Source: Gonocerus acuteangulatus
Taxonomy: Eukaryota; Arthropoda; Insecta; Hemiptera; Coreidae
Assembly (NCBI GenBank): GCA_946811695.1
Contig: OX328124.1
Coordinates: 59,970,754-60,034,753, forward strand
DNA length: 64,000 nucleotides
Direction of reading: 5' to 3'
Shown piece after piece: positions 11,524 to 26,000 of this stretch. A program made the position numbers and the translations under genes. The notes below the pieces were generated by a model. It saw only the letters and a program-made list of their open reading frames with translations, was not told the DNA's origin and searched no databases. Numbering within the stretch: position 1 is the first letter of the stretch; the number at the start of each line of letters is the position of its first letter.

Positions 11524-14500
11524 TTTAACGGGGGTCATTTTCGGTGTCTACTAGGTAGGATCGATAAAGATTTGAAGAAATTTTTCAAAAATTCCGTCAT
11601 GAGTTCATCCTCAATAGCTTCTTTCCTTCGGAGGAAAGTGCTAAAAGTATGTAAAAATCTTCACGGACGCATCAAAAACTAACCAAGGTGTTGGAATAGG
11701 AATTTTTGGTAGTAGTTCTAATATAAAATTAACTAAAAGGCTTTCAAATCATTTTTGTATCAACAATGCTGAGTTGTGGGCTGTGCTTGAAGCACTGGAA
11801 TACTTCATTGAATCGCCCAATAGAGACAAGCCACTCGTCATCCTCACAGATTCTAAATCTAGCTGTTTAAAACTCCAACATTACCACACCCAGAAGAGAT
11901 CCAGCCACATTGCAGACTCCATAGCATCCATCATTCACCGACATTCAGCTCAGGTTACTATACAATGGGTCCCGGGTCACACAGGTATAAGAGGCAACGA
12001 AATCGCCGACGCCTTGGCTAAAGCATTCACCTCCTGCATCGAAGAAATGTCATCTCCGTCGCTATCTGACTTTATAATGTTGTTCAGAATGAATATTGTT
12101 GAAGAATGGCAGCTGTTATACACCGAGACGTCAGCTACCAAAGGAAGATATCACTTCAGCATCCAACCCATCGTATCCTTGTCCCCATGGTTTGCACCTT
12201 ACAAACAGTCGCTCCCCCACCGCCGGGACATCGTCACCCTGACCAGGCTACGGATCGGTGACGCCAGGACTCAGGCCTACCTGCACAGGATGAAGCTTGC
12301 CGACAGCCCGCTCTGTAAGACCTGCAATGAAGTAGAAGACATCGCCCATATTTTCAACACTTGCAGAAGGTACTCCTCAGTCAGGCAGACAATGCTGGAA
12401 GATACAGACTATCGGTACTACTTGGCAGGAAACAAAGACAGACTGTTGACTTTGTTACGTTTTATTAAGAAGAATAACCTAATATTGTAAATTTAATTTA
12501 ATTGTTCATACATTTAGTTACTCATAATGGTTATGAGTTTGTAACTGGAAACCAATAAACGATTTAAAAAAACAAACTTAAGAAGCGTTACTTATTGCAA
12601 CGAAACTAGGTATACGCCATAAGAATCTAAAGAGCAAGATGTAAAAATAAACTAAACCGACCCATAAGGAGAGGGGTTTACCCCGGAACCAAATTATAGT
12701 TTGCTCATACCGGCCATTAGTTTTATTAATTGGTGGGACAAGATGCCCCCATCAATGAGGAACATGTGTTGTAAAAAACATTAAAATCAGTTCATTAAAA
12801 GTTGGGTTTTTGTTCCGGAATGAAATGAAATAAAAATTAATAATTCTTATAAATATGTATCTGGAGTTTTTCGTATTATAGCTTTCCGACATCATATCAC
12901 CATTTCCGTCTTGCCCATTTCGAAAAACACCTTGTGAAACATTCTTCTCAAACTCCAATAGCCCATCTTTGATCCTTTAGACCCTTTGTAATAATTTGTT
13001 TCTCATTCTACATTTCAATCTAGACTATTCTATTCAAATCTATACGGATATAATAACTACTTTCCTTTCCTTCCACCATATTCCGTAGTCTCATTAACCG
13101 TCTGAAACACAAGTTCCCAAGCTAACTAACTCTAGGAATGTTGTTATTGTAGTGAAACTACATCTACTTTTAAAGAACTACAGTGGCACAGCTTCCAACG
13201 TAATAGAGATTCATACCATTTCATTAAATTAATTATACCCTAAGAATTTAAACTTTATTTATTTTTTGTAAAATCAAAATAAATTAAAAAAATATAAAGT
13301 TGATCAAGATGAGGTGTTTTCTTCTTTATTTCTTTCTTTTTAAATTAATTATATACAATTAATAAGTTCCAATTACAGAAAACTGGTCTCTCCCATTTTC
13401 GGGTTCTCTCACATATCAGGAATCGTTCCGAAGAAACCCCACCGTGAGGCATTCCCCAACCAAAAACTTGGCCTACTAACAAGCAGTGACATATTTACAC
13501 ACTTCCTTACAAACAAAACACAAATCCTCATTCTGTAAAAAAATATATATCCCAAATAGCTTACAAAATTCTTTGCTATACTCCCATATGCAACTGCAGA
13601 TAAGGTAAATAACTTGGTAAGTTCAAAATCTCAACTTTTCAGGGCAGCCCTTTGATTGAGAATTCTCAGAAAAAAAACGAGCTGTTCTACGACATACGAG
13701 GAAACCCTCGTCATTAAAAGTCTCAAACGAACAAGTTTGTGAGTTAGTGACTTCTGTACATTATGCATTACCAACTTATTCTCTGTGACCATCGATAAAA
13801 ATACAACAGCAAAAAGATAAACTATATTATTCTGACGAATTTCTTCAGGAAAATGGAGTGCCTCAAGGTGGCGTCTTGAGTACCACACTCTTCAATATAG
13901 CTATTAATTCCGTTGGACGCTTTATTCCGCAAGGAGTAACATACTGTCAATATGCTGACGATCTATTATTGTATATCACATCAGCTAATTCCCACACTGC
14001 CATAGAAAAAATTCAAGACACAATACACTCTTTAGAATACTGGTGTTCAAGAACTGGATTCAAATTTTCATACGATAAATCCAAGTACATCGTATTTACA
14101 AAAAAACACAACATACCCAATTCAAATTTAATTTTAAACAATAATCACATAACACAAACACGAACACTGACATTTCTTGGAGTGGTATTTGATCAACGCT
14201 TGACATGGGCACCCCATATACAAGAACTCCTTAACAAATGCAACAAATCGTTGAATTTATTGAGGATTCTTAGTAACACTAAGTGGGGAGCTGACAGATG
14301 TACCATGCTTAGATTTTATCGAGCCTTTACCAGGTCGCTACTGGATTATGGTTCTATAGTATATTCATCTGCCAGTTCAAATACACTAAAAGCATTAGAC
14401 TCAGTGCACAATACTGGAATCCGGATAGCTTTAGGAGCTTTTAGATCCAGTCCTGTGAAGAGTCTATATGCAGAGTCGGGAGAGCTTCCGCTGGATAATA

Positions 14501-15669
14501 GACGTCAGATGATTTGTCTTAAATTTATTACAAAATCAAAATCATTAAATTCACAGTGTGTAAATTCGTTTTTAAATAATCCATATAAAGATCTCTACAC
14601 TGAAAGAGGAACAAAACGTAAGCCGCTCATAGTGCGCTGTATGCTTGATAGAGAGAATGGACATGTTCTTACACAACCAACTCACGCACACAGACATCTT
14701 TCAATTCCTCCCTGGAGAGTAAGCAACTTAAAAATTGACCTTACGTTAACTAAATTTAAAAAGAAAATCGCACTTTCTAAACACTTTTACAAGACAACGT
14801 ACAAGCATTTAACTGAAACGACTACAGACACAGTGTACATATTTACTGTTGGATCTAAGATGAATGACGGCGTCGGTGCAGCTGCTATTATAAATGAAGA
14901 AAAATATCTCGTCACCTTACCAAAGAGCACAAGCATATACACCGCTGAGCTGCATGGCATTATCTTAGGTCTAACTAACGTACAGACTACAACACAGAAC
15001 ATAACACTATGCTGGGACTCGTTAAGTTGTTTACTCTCCTTACACATATATAACACTAATCCTGTCATCATTGACATTTTAGAACATATCATCAGACTTC
15101 AGACGCACAACATACAGGTAACAATGTTGTGGGTACCAGGACACGAAAATATTGGACAAACAACGACTGCGGACGAACAAGCAAAACACGCCAGCAGACA
15201 GGAATCAGTGGACTCTAACTTACTAACGACTGAAGACTTACATTTACTAATTACAGAAAATATCCGTCTTGAATGGCAAGCCTCATGGTACAGCACAAGA
15301 GATAACCTCCTCAGAGAGATAAAAAGCAGTACTCATGAATGGCAAGCTAATACGCAATTAACAAGACGTGATGAAGTTGTAATTACAAGACTACGCATTG
15401 GACATACACACTTAACACATTCCTATCTCATGACAAAACAAGACAGACCTATATGCCAGACATGCAACAGGCCACTGACCATTAAACACTTACTAACAGA
15501 ATGCAAAACACGAGACTACTTAACTATACCATATCACATGTCTGAATTATTTTCCGAAAGCAGCCCACACATTGTTACCATACTACGACACTTACATAAA
15601 CTAAAACTTTATAACAAAATATGAGGTATGGATGTATGCAGGTATGGATGTATGTGTGTGAGTCACTGT

Positions 15670-15747
<78 letters not shown>

Positions 15748-18396
15748 GCACACGTAGATGTGGCTTAAGAAGAGAAAATAAAGTCCTCTTATTAAATCTC
15801 TACGAATACAGACACAGACATAATAATGATTTTGATCTTGCAATAAAAAATTATTTTACTTATTATTATCATAATTTTTTCAATTTTTATTAATTAACTG
15901 TGTAATTTTTCTTGTATATTTTATTTTCATCTATTTCTTTATTTTCTCATTTTTTTTTGTCTTTGTATAAATTTTAAATTGTTTTTTATTCCTTTTTTTT
16001 TTTACTAACCATTTATGTGAGCAAATCGCCTTGCTGTTGTGAAGCTCCGTAAATAAATAAATAAATAAATAAATAAACTATATTATAATATAACATACAC
16101 AAACGACCTAAAAAGCAAAAATATCTAGACTGTAAGTCCAGGAATACCATCAAACACGGTCATATTATTGGCATTAACAATTGTTCCACTCTTTTAAGCG
16201 AATTCAATCATGAAAGTTATCTTCTCTCCGAATTCATGTAGGCCACACAAAAGCAATCCCACGTACTCCAATATTTTTAATTCGGAAATTTTCACCTTCG
16301 CATTCAAAAATATTTTTATATTCCAAAAAAATCCGGTTATGACAACCACCAATATCAATTATTATTCTGATTCTAGCCCTCATATTCCCTCAAGTGACAT
16401 TGAATTCACAAGAAAAATCCTTAACACATTACTAGCTAGAACATAGAATCTTTTTACCCCGCCCGTTGCCTCATACCACCAACATATTAATTTCCCCATT
16501 CTCTTTACAAAACTCCATCCCCTAAGTCTCTCCTCATTTCCTTCCAGATTTCTCCTTCCTCTCAGCTTACTGATGAAGTTTAAGGTTAAAATACGTATGT
16601 TATGTATTAGGTATGAAATTGTATGTACAATTAATTTATATGTAATTAATGTGTATGTAATTTCTCTCTGACCGCCATTTTAGCCCTAATATCATTTACC
16701 TTTCGATATTATTACAAATAATATTTTATATTTTTTCTACTGAAACTTCATCTTTTATTAGCCTTTTTAGTAATTATCTTTCATTGAAGAATGACGAAGG
16801 CTTGAAAAACAACCCAACACGTATACAAAAGAAAAACTAATTATGGAAAATTATGGTTATGCTTCTACAAACTTAGTACACATTTCCATAAAAAAAAAAA
16901 GAAAAAAGAAAAAAAAAGAAGCGTATTAACGTAGGGGCTTGTTAATACGTTTTTTTTTGTTGTTAAAACGTATTAACAAGCCCCTACCAAGCGTAATTTT
17001 TGTTTTCTTGTAACGGAAATGGGTATTCAATATTCCGTCTATTAAGAGTTGGGGTTTCGTTCGACAGTAAATTATAAATTTTCTTGTGCTAGTCTTAATT
17101 GTTGCTTCCTTGCAAAGAAATTCGATGTGTGTTCCACCAAGCATAGAAAGGCGTGTTGTCAAAAATAAAAGTGCCCTAGGAGTACAGGTGTACCAGATGC
17201 ACACTCCTTGTTAAAATGTTAACCTACGGGGAGTTCAACCAAACTAGCTATATATTTTATATTTATCAGTAATCGTTTTATTCGACTATTGAGAATGAAT
17301 CCCATCTTCTCTGGATCTCCATCTAGACAATCTTTGAAAGGCTTATGAAGTAGGAGGGAAAAAGAAAGGAAAGGACTAAAAAGATGGAGTAAGCTCTAAA
17401 AGTATATTTGAATGGGTACGAATGGTGAGTAAAGGGTGGAGATGTGAGATCGTGCTGCCGAAACGTGCAGTTTTCACCAGCACCACCGACACGGTCACCT
17501 AATTAAACAGAACTACGTGACGGTTCTCGCACGTCTTAACGGTACTTCGCCTTCTCTTCTCCCTCGATCTCTTACAGTCTACATTCTCGTCTCCTCAAAC
17601 AGTCATATGATCGAATCACTACAATAGGAGATTTTTCACGTAATATTCAGATTTCCATCATAAAATCAGAGGCGTCTGACGAACAGTGTAGGCCCTTCAC
17701 CACAACTTATTATTATGTACAGAGGAATGGGCGTATATAAGGGAGCTGAAGCCCCCATGAAATTTTGTTTTGTTGAGAACATTTAATGTAAAAAAACGCC
17801 TATAACAACGAAAAATGTCTTCTACATTTACCTTGGTCCAGGGCCAGGAGGGGGGTGTCCAGAGGACCTTAAAACTCACCATTTTACACTACAATTTTTA
17901 AAGTTTTGCCTTCACCCCAAATGCCTAGGTGATCCCAGCCCCCCTCCCCACGAAATTATGTTCTATATACGCTAGTGTGCAGAGGACATTGCGACATCGC
18001 AAAGCACATCAGCGATCGGCTGACATAATTAAGGCAGACTTTTTTCTTTTTTTTTCAAGGCATGTCAGCCACATAGGCCTTGATTGGGGTGAAAGATAGC
18101 GCCACCACCACCGGCAGGACCCGACCAGGCGAGGGCACGCCCACCGACATCGCAGGCCCCCTACTCGATGAGGGTTTACAGTAAACTGCAGACCTGTAAA
18201 AGCTCATGTTACATATCGAAGGCCAACATCGGAAATTTATAGCCAGGACAGGGCTGATGCTTTTTCTATTTTCTGAAGAAACATCACCACCTCATAGTGG
18301 GAATCGAACCCACGACCCTTGGTACGGGAGTGTTAACTGCTCACAGCTTAACACTCACGGCCACCGGGCCTCCAACAGAGCAAACGTATGAAAGTT

Positions 18397-18463
<67 letters not shown>

Positions 18464-20032
18464 GATCTCGATTTTTTTTTTTCAAATTTTTGAGAACGGA
18501 CATGATGCTCTCAGAAAATAGAGGTGCAACGATCAGAAGAATGCCGTTCTCAATGCGTAGGCGCACCGGATTCGAAGTACAGGCACAACGTTATTGGAGG
18601 TAATTTATGCAACTTTAAGAGGATATGTGTGCCACTTTCGTGTCTTTAGAATGGCACTTTTTGATTATAGGCATGTCGTTCATAAATAATGCATGTGAAT
18701 CTATTAAAGCCTAGGCGTGATGCTTTCAGAAAATATCGCTAGTATCTCGTATTTCTCCGTCAACTCACTACCTCAGAATAAATGATCTTCGTTGTTTCAG
18801 AAAGGATCTTACATATATTCTTAATTCGCTAGAGGTTTTTTATCATAGACTTGCACGTATGAATTTTGTTATATTATATTAGCTTATTTACCTTAATAAT
18901 CAATGTGAGATTGCTTGCTACGTACGGGCGTGACGGGAGAAAAATCTTCTGTTAAGGCACTTGCCGATCATACTACATTCTTATGCTAGAAGTGCAGCTA
19001 AGAATGTCTGTAAAATAAAGGTATTCTTTGGTTCATCTTCCAGATGAACCACTTAATAGTAGTTAAAACGTGTAGAGTAGTAATCAAAATTTATGGGCAG
19101 TAAATCTTTTAATCTGACATTCTTAAATGAAAACAAAACATAAAAGTATCGGCCCTAGTTTATTTATTTCTTTAAATACTTTATATCCAAACAAAATTTA
19201 AAGCTTTTTTTTTACTAATTTTAAATATACAATAACTACATCTTACAGTTCATTTTATGATATAAAGAGAATATGAGTATCTTGCACTTTGTGGGGGAGT
19301 GATTGGCTGTGAACTCTAATTAATTTAATTCCTAAGGAATAATAATAATCTAAATAAAAATATCCACTTTTATGGCTATGGCATAATCCGATGAAAAGCG
19401 CCATAAAATAGAAATAAACTCAGGAAGATCATATAAAATACAACAATAAGAACAGAAATATATTACTCTGAAATAGATTATCCTAATAGATTTTTGTATT
19501 TATTTAAATTTAAATTTTAACGTCCATTTATTATTAACTACGAATTTTAGGACGGGTTATCTATAGGTTACCACCCTTTTCTAGCCAGGATAGGGGTGAT
19601 GTCTTTTCTTTTTTCGAAAGAAAAGCCACCGCCCCTAGTGGGAATCGAACCCACGACGATTTTTGTATTTTGTTTTAAAGAAAAACGAAATACATATATA
19701 GAATTAATCTTCCACCAGCAGTTCAATTTCGAAATCTGAATATAAATTATTATAAAAATATTTTATACATTTATGAGGATTAGTATAATCTCGTTAGGAA
19801 TTACGTGTTTGTCGTCAATATTTCAATTATTCAAGACATCGAAATAGTGCTGGGATGGTTCGTCCTATAACATTGTATTGGATATAACTGTGAAGTTAAA
19901 AAAAAATAATTTTATAGCGAATAAATTTTGTTCGTGTGTGTTTTAAACAAAAGTATCCTGAGATTAATTAAACAGGGCAGTTCGTTTGAAATGAGATGTA
20001 GTGCCATAGAGTGAAGATATTTGACGTGCCAT

Positions 20033-20082
<50 letters not shown>

Positions 20083-23000
20083 ATACATACACATAGATTT
20101 TAACTGTTAATAAGTGAGAAAATGGACCAAATGAGCTACGTTGACTATGATTATCTCCTAAGACTTTGGATTGTCTAAAGAAGTCAGTAACTTACAGCCT
20201 TGACTGTTTCCGAATTATAAAGATGTGGGTTTCTTGGCATCTCGTAAAATAGCGTGTTTTCTCTGTCAGTGAACTGCCTTGAAGTGTTGTGATCTTGGAC
20301 TTACCAAGTTTTTCCCTGTGGCCAACGATATACTCTTACGAATTGATCATAATCAGATGTTGATAATGAGATGGAAGGAAAGATCATATTACATTCCTCA
20401 TCTTTCTAGAATCCTATTTTCTTTTTACAAATCCAGTAACTGGGCCCTATTCTCCTATGGCTGAAACAGATGTAAGTTAGGTAAGAATAAATCCACAAGA
20501 TTCTAATTGTAAATGCTCTATGGAATTGGTTTGTATATTATTGGAAGATCGCCAAGAACTACAGGGCCGAAAGATTGTCTACCTATGAATCTGTAGAAAG
20601 GGCTGGCCGAACCTTAGGGCTGCTGTATCCGGGAGATTGGAAGCTAACCTACTAAAGTAGATGGTTAGGGTCAGCGACCTCACGTGCCGTCCTCCAGCTC
20701 TTCCTATCTCCTCACGTCCAATCCTCATACTCACTATAGAAGTAGATTGGACCTTCTTACCGGAAGCAGCATCGTTAACAGCTACAATTAAAACATTAGT
20801 ACCTATATAGACGAGGTGGCTAGCCATTAAAAGAACAAATCTCAAAGTTTCAAACAATCCTATACCTTTATGCTACTTATAACGAAAGACCGGATTCAAT
20901 GGAAGGAAACCGAAAAAAAAAAAGAATTAGTCATTTTTAATGGTCCCCTCCTGAAGAACCATTAAAAATGAATGTATTTTTAAATTGATAAAAAAAAAAA
21001 ATGGTTGGATTTTAAGCAAATCGAAAAAGGGGAAAACCGACATTTTGTTGATTTTATCCAGATGACTCATAAAATAATACAAAATGATTTCAATATTAGA
21101 AAACTAAAAAAGGAAAGAATCGACATCCAGAGGAATGGTTTCAATGTGAGGGAAGCCCAGATGAAAGCAATCATTATTAATTTAAAAATACATTCAGCAA
21201 TAAAAAAAAAATAATCATCGTTCATTTTTAAAACGTTATCTGAACCCAAAGATTCATAATTGAGTCTCATGGCGTTCATGGCTTCAAAGGGTGAAATGCC
21301 TTCAAACCAACCAAGAGAAAAGACAACTAAATGTTTAAAGAAAAAAATGTCGTTTACTATTATATTAAACGACCATTGGTGCCAATTTTTGTATAACAAC
21401 TCACAGATTGTTTGCTTCAGAAAACAGATCCAAATATAAGCGAAAACGCAAAACTTTGTGAAAATCATATATTTAAAGGGCTGTAACTTGGCTTGAAATG
21501 GACCAATCGAGTTCTTTGAGATCTCAAAAACAGATTTACAGGAAATGGTCGTTTATCGTTTTGGTTAACAACTTGAATAAAAAGATTATACTTTAAAATA
21601 GCCTAAATTATGAGTTTTGTGGAGTTAGGCTTAAACAAAAAGTGCTGGGGTTTTTCAGACCCCGGATTCGGGGTATAACATTTAGTAAAACATATAGTAA
21701 ACATGGTCTGCTCTCGACGTCTGAACCTTTTCTTTTTGTGTGGCTGTTATGTGTCGAAGGGAAAAAATACTAAAGGAAAGTGATATTATCAATTCATTAT
21801 AATTAGCTGAATTATTGGATAAATTGATATTTCGATTAAATGGCTTATATTATAAAGCCATGTAATTATAATATACCTGTGTTTGGTTATATATAAAAAT
21901 AAAATTGACTTTCATTTTTCACTGAGTTCATTGACCGTTGGTTGTTGAACGGCTTGGCGCGCCGGTGAGGTAATCGTACCAACCACACGAGCTGCTTTCA
22001 ATCCAACGGGATGAATAAAAAGCCCGCTAAAAATTGCTAATCAACAAGGCTGTAATTTCGGTCCGGTTCCGATGCTTAATGGTCGTCTCCAGTCGGCTGT
22101 AATCGCGCAAAGTACAGGGATATTTCAGTGAACATCTTCGTCATTTGGCAAATATTTCTTACTTTTAGAGAATTATTGGTTATTTTTATTTCAATACTAA
22201 ATTAAATATTTAAAATTTCGACGTCTTAGCGAGTTTTGAAATAATGCTTATCCCAGGTGAGGTTTGAAAACTTAGAATGGAAACTTTGAATATGTGGTCT
22301 TCAATGGAACAAAAACAACGGCTTCCGAAACTTCATGCACCGTTTTCTCCGACTGATGTTATATTTGTTGTTGTAGCGTACTTATTGGGCTTTAGAAGGG
22401 CCAATCCTTATCATCATAAAATAGTATGGAAAATATACTGAATGTCCAAAAATACTCATCTCTGTTGAAAAACTTCTACTTCAAAAGTACCTATAGTATC
22501 AAAAGAGAGCTTAATGATATTGCTTCGAAAGAGGTCTTGTTCGATCCTCTACGTTGAATTACCTTCATAATGTGAACTTGTAATCCTATTAACACAAAAA
22601 CGTAAGCGTTATTATTTCAACCGACAATAACAAGAAAGAAATGTGAACCTATAGAAATTCACGCCTCAACTTTTATCAAGATTTTTCGACTGTTTTGTAG
22701 ATATAACTCCAAATATAGAAAAGGAACTGCTCGGTGAAATTCCTAAACATTTTTTCTCCATTAAACGAAATAATTTTTAATTTCTTAGTTAATGTGAAAA
22801 CATTTTCAGGAACTTCCGCCGTTCTTGTACCCCTCAGAAAGCAAAAACAAGATTTCTGAGAAACAGTTAAAGATGTCGCATGGGAAGTGCTTTCATCCAT
22901 TTTCAAAGTCTTAATAACTATAAGCACGAGTACTATTATAACCTGGAATCCTATTAACGCAAATGCTAAGATTTGTTTTCTGGGGGAATTTGCCCCCCCC

Positions 23001-26000
23001 CCCCAAGAACACTGTTCAGTTGAACACATTCCCCAAGATTAATAAATTATACGTTTAGTTTTAAACAAAACATTTTTGTTTTTTATGAACTTTGAATTGA
23101 GCATCATTTTCGCTTGGGTACCATCGCATATAGGAGTAAAAAGCAACGAGCTCGCTGATGAAGAAGCTAAGATGGAGTCACAGGACTCATTTTGGCTGGA
23201 ACCATTCCTGTCCCAAAGAGGTTGGAACCATAACCATAGAAAGAAATTAATAGATCAATGGGAAATAACCCATTCAATCATAAATAGTAAATTATCAAAA
23301 ATTAAGAAGACAGTTGGACCATGATGTTTGGCTAATAGAAAAGAAAACGGGGAAACGACTAGGCTATACCAAATTGACCCATTCTTATTTATTAAATGAG
23401 CACTGCCCTCCTCCCGCATGTTCTCAATATACAATGTAGAATTATTGGAAGAATTTAAACAGTATTCTAAAACTTTTGAAAGAGGTCAACTTATACAACA
23501 AAAAATAATTACATGTAATTATTTTCATCATTACACCGCTAATGAGCAGTAGAAGCTGTGAAAAACAGTGAAATCAATAAATTATATTTGGCTATTAAAA
23601 TTTTTAGTTTTTAGCTTTAGTCAGTTTAATGACAAGTTAACCCGGAAGCAAAAATGGCTTGTGTTTGTGTTATAGCGTTCCTTTCGTGCCAAATGAAGCT
23701 ATGAAAAAGATGGAGTAGGTATGTTACACCTTCTAGCGGGTACTGCCGCTTATCTATTCATTGAAGCCATTTTAGTGCTAGAATCTTTCTACGATTGGAA
23801 AATTCAGTCAAAAAGGCATTTAAACTTACAATACCCGTAATAATCGTAAGATTTTGGAAAACAAAGATTTATGGCTTTCTAATTCAAAAAGTTCGCTGAG
23901 ATTGAGCAGGAGATGGGAAAAGCTAAGATGACGCAGTGCCTGTGAGCCATACGTTTGCTATTTCCTGTGATTATGTACATATACCAAACGGTGATCGCCA
24001 ACCTGTGTGTAACACAGTGGGTAAATGTACATAAATAATCTTTTGAAGTTGGTATTACGGACATGAAACCACATCCACTCATTTTGATTGTCGATATTTT
24101 GAGTGTTTAGGAACATTGGAATTGGTCCCAATATTTCCTCCTTAATTTCAAGCCATCTCCCACTAGTAGAGTTACCGCACCTTCAGAAATCGGTCTTCCC
24201 TAAAATATTAAATATCCTCCAGTGTTTTAATGTCCAAGGCGGATCATTGTAAGGTTTCAGTTTGGAGAAAGCAGGCAAGGGTACAATGAACCCAGTGGGT
24301 CCAAGCCAGTCCGAAGAAAGCCCACTTTCCAATCCGGTAGCTCATGTCATATATGTATGGAGCACCTATTTATCTACATGTATGTAGAGCCTTCATATAT
24401 GAATGTATGGAGCAGTTACATGTCTAATGTAAGGAGCATCTATATGTAATCGTATGAATGAGGCACCTACATATCTACATGCATGGAGCACATGTTTATC
24501 TACATGAATGTAGAATCTAAATATCTATATGTATGGAAAACCTATATATCTACATGTATATAGAACCTTCATATCTGCATGTAAGGAGCACCAATATATA
24601 TGGGACACCTATATCCATGGCACATTTATATAACTATATATATGGAGAACTAACATATCTATATGCATGGAGCACCTATGTAACTATATATACGAGGAAC
24701 CTACGTATCTATATGTGTGGAGCACCTACATTTCTACATGTATGGAGCAGCTCCATTTCTACATGTATGGAGGACCTATACGTTACGTGTACGGAGCACC
24801 TCTTTTTCTGCATGTTTGGAACACCTCTATATCTACAAGTTTGGAACACCTCTATATCTACATGTTTGGAACACCTCTATATCTACAAGTTTGGAACACC
24901 TCTATATCTACATGTTTGGAACACCTCTATATCTACAAGTTTGGAACACCTCTAGATCTAACTGTTTGGAACGCCTCTATATCTACAAGTTTGGAACGCC
25001 TCTATATCCACAAGTTTGGAACACCTCTATATCTACATGTTTGGAACGCCTCTATATCTACATGTTTGGAGCACCTCTATATCTACATGTTTGGAACACC
25101 TCTATATCTACAAGTTTGGAACACCTCTATATCTACATGTTTGGAACGCCTCTATATCTACAAGTTTGGAACACCTCTATATCTACAAGTTTGGAACACC
25201 TCTATATCTACAAGTTTGGAACGCCTCTATATCTACATGTTTGGAACACCTCTATATCTACAAGTTTGGAACACCTCTATATCTACAAGTTTGGAACACC
25301 TCTATATCTACAAGTTTGGAACGCCACTATATCTACATGTTTGGAACACCTCTATATCTACAAGTTTGGAGCACCTCTATATCTACATGTTTGGAACACC
25401 TCTATATCTACAAGTTTGGAACGCCTCTATATCTACATGTTTGGAACGCCTCTATATCTACATGTTTGGAGCACCTCTATATCTACATGTTTGGAACACC
25501 TCTATATCTACAAGTTTGGAACACCTCTATATCTACATGTTTGGAACACCTCTATATCTACATGTTTGGAACGCCTCTATATCTACAAGTTTGGAACACC
25601 TCTATATCTACAAGTTTGGAACACCTCTATATCTACAAGTTTGGAACGCCTCTATATCTACATGTTTGGAACACCTCTATATCTACAAGTTTGGAACACC
25701 TCTATATCTACAAGTTTGGAACACCTCTATATCTACACGTTTGGAACGCTTCTATATCTACATGTTTGGAACGCCTCTATATCTACATGTTTGGAGCACC
25801 TCTATATATACATGTTTGGAGCACCTTTGTTTCTACATAAATGGAGCACTTTTATTTTTAAATATTTGGAGTACCCCTATTTCTACATTTATGGAGCACA
25901 TATATTTCTACATGTCTGGAACATCTCTATATCGACATGTTTGGATGACCTCTATTTCTACATGTATGGAGCACCTATATTGCTACACGTCTGGAACACC

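Larger units (their letters stand above)
6512..12575 (+). mobile_element. Full-length, decayed I-superfamily LINE
   Basis: The 6.06 kb element is bounded by a 14-base direct repeat, acttaagaagcgtt, at 6498-6511 and 12576-12589, the target-site duplication. Order: 5' UTR, ORF1 with three CCHC knuckles, ORF2 with APE-type endonuclease, reverse transcriptase, RNase H and a C-terminal CCHC, then a short 3' UTR ending in an A-rich tail (about 12566-12575). Having both RNase H and a knuckle-bearing ORF1 places it in the I superfamily. Both ORFs carry frameshifts or stops and the region before RNase H is disrupted, so the copy is dead. Confidence 0.92.
13831..16072 (+). mobile_element. 5'-truncated I-type LINE with a long open reading frame
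   Basis: The insertion is flanked by ataaactatattat at 13817-13830 and again at 16073-16086. The second copy overlaps the (TAAA)n tail, so the strict duplication may be 10-14 bases. The element starts inside the reverse transcriptase and keeps the whole 3' half, a (TG)n tract in its 3' UTR and a (TAAA)n tail at about 16049-16076. Premature stop of target-primed reverse transcription explains the missing 5' half. Confidence 0.9.

Noticed and set aside
15601..15893. ORFs of 73-80 codons over the (TG)n tract
   Set aside because: Produced by the dinucleotide repeat (Cys-Val or Thr-His runs) in a LINE 3' UTR.
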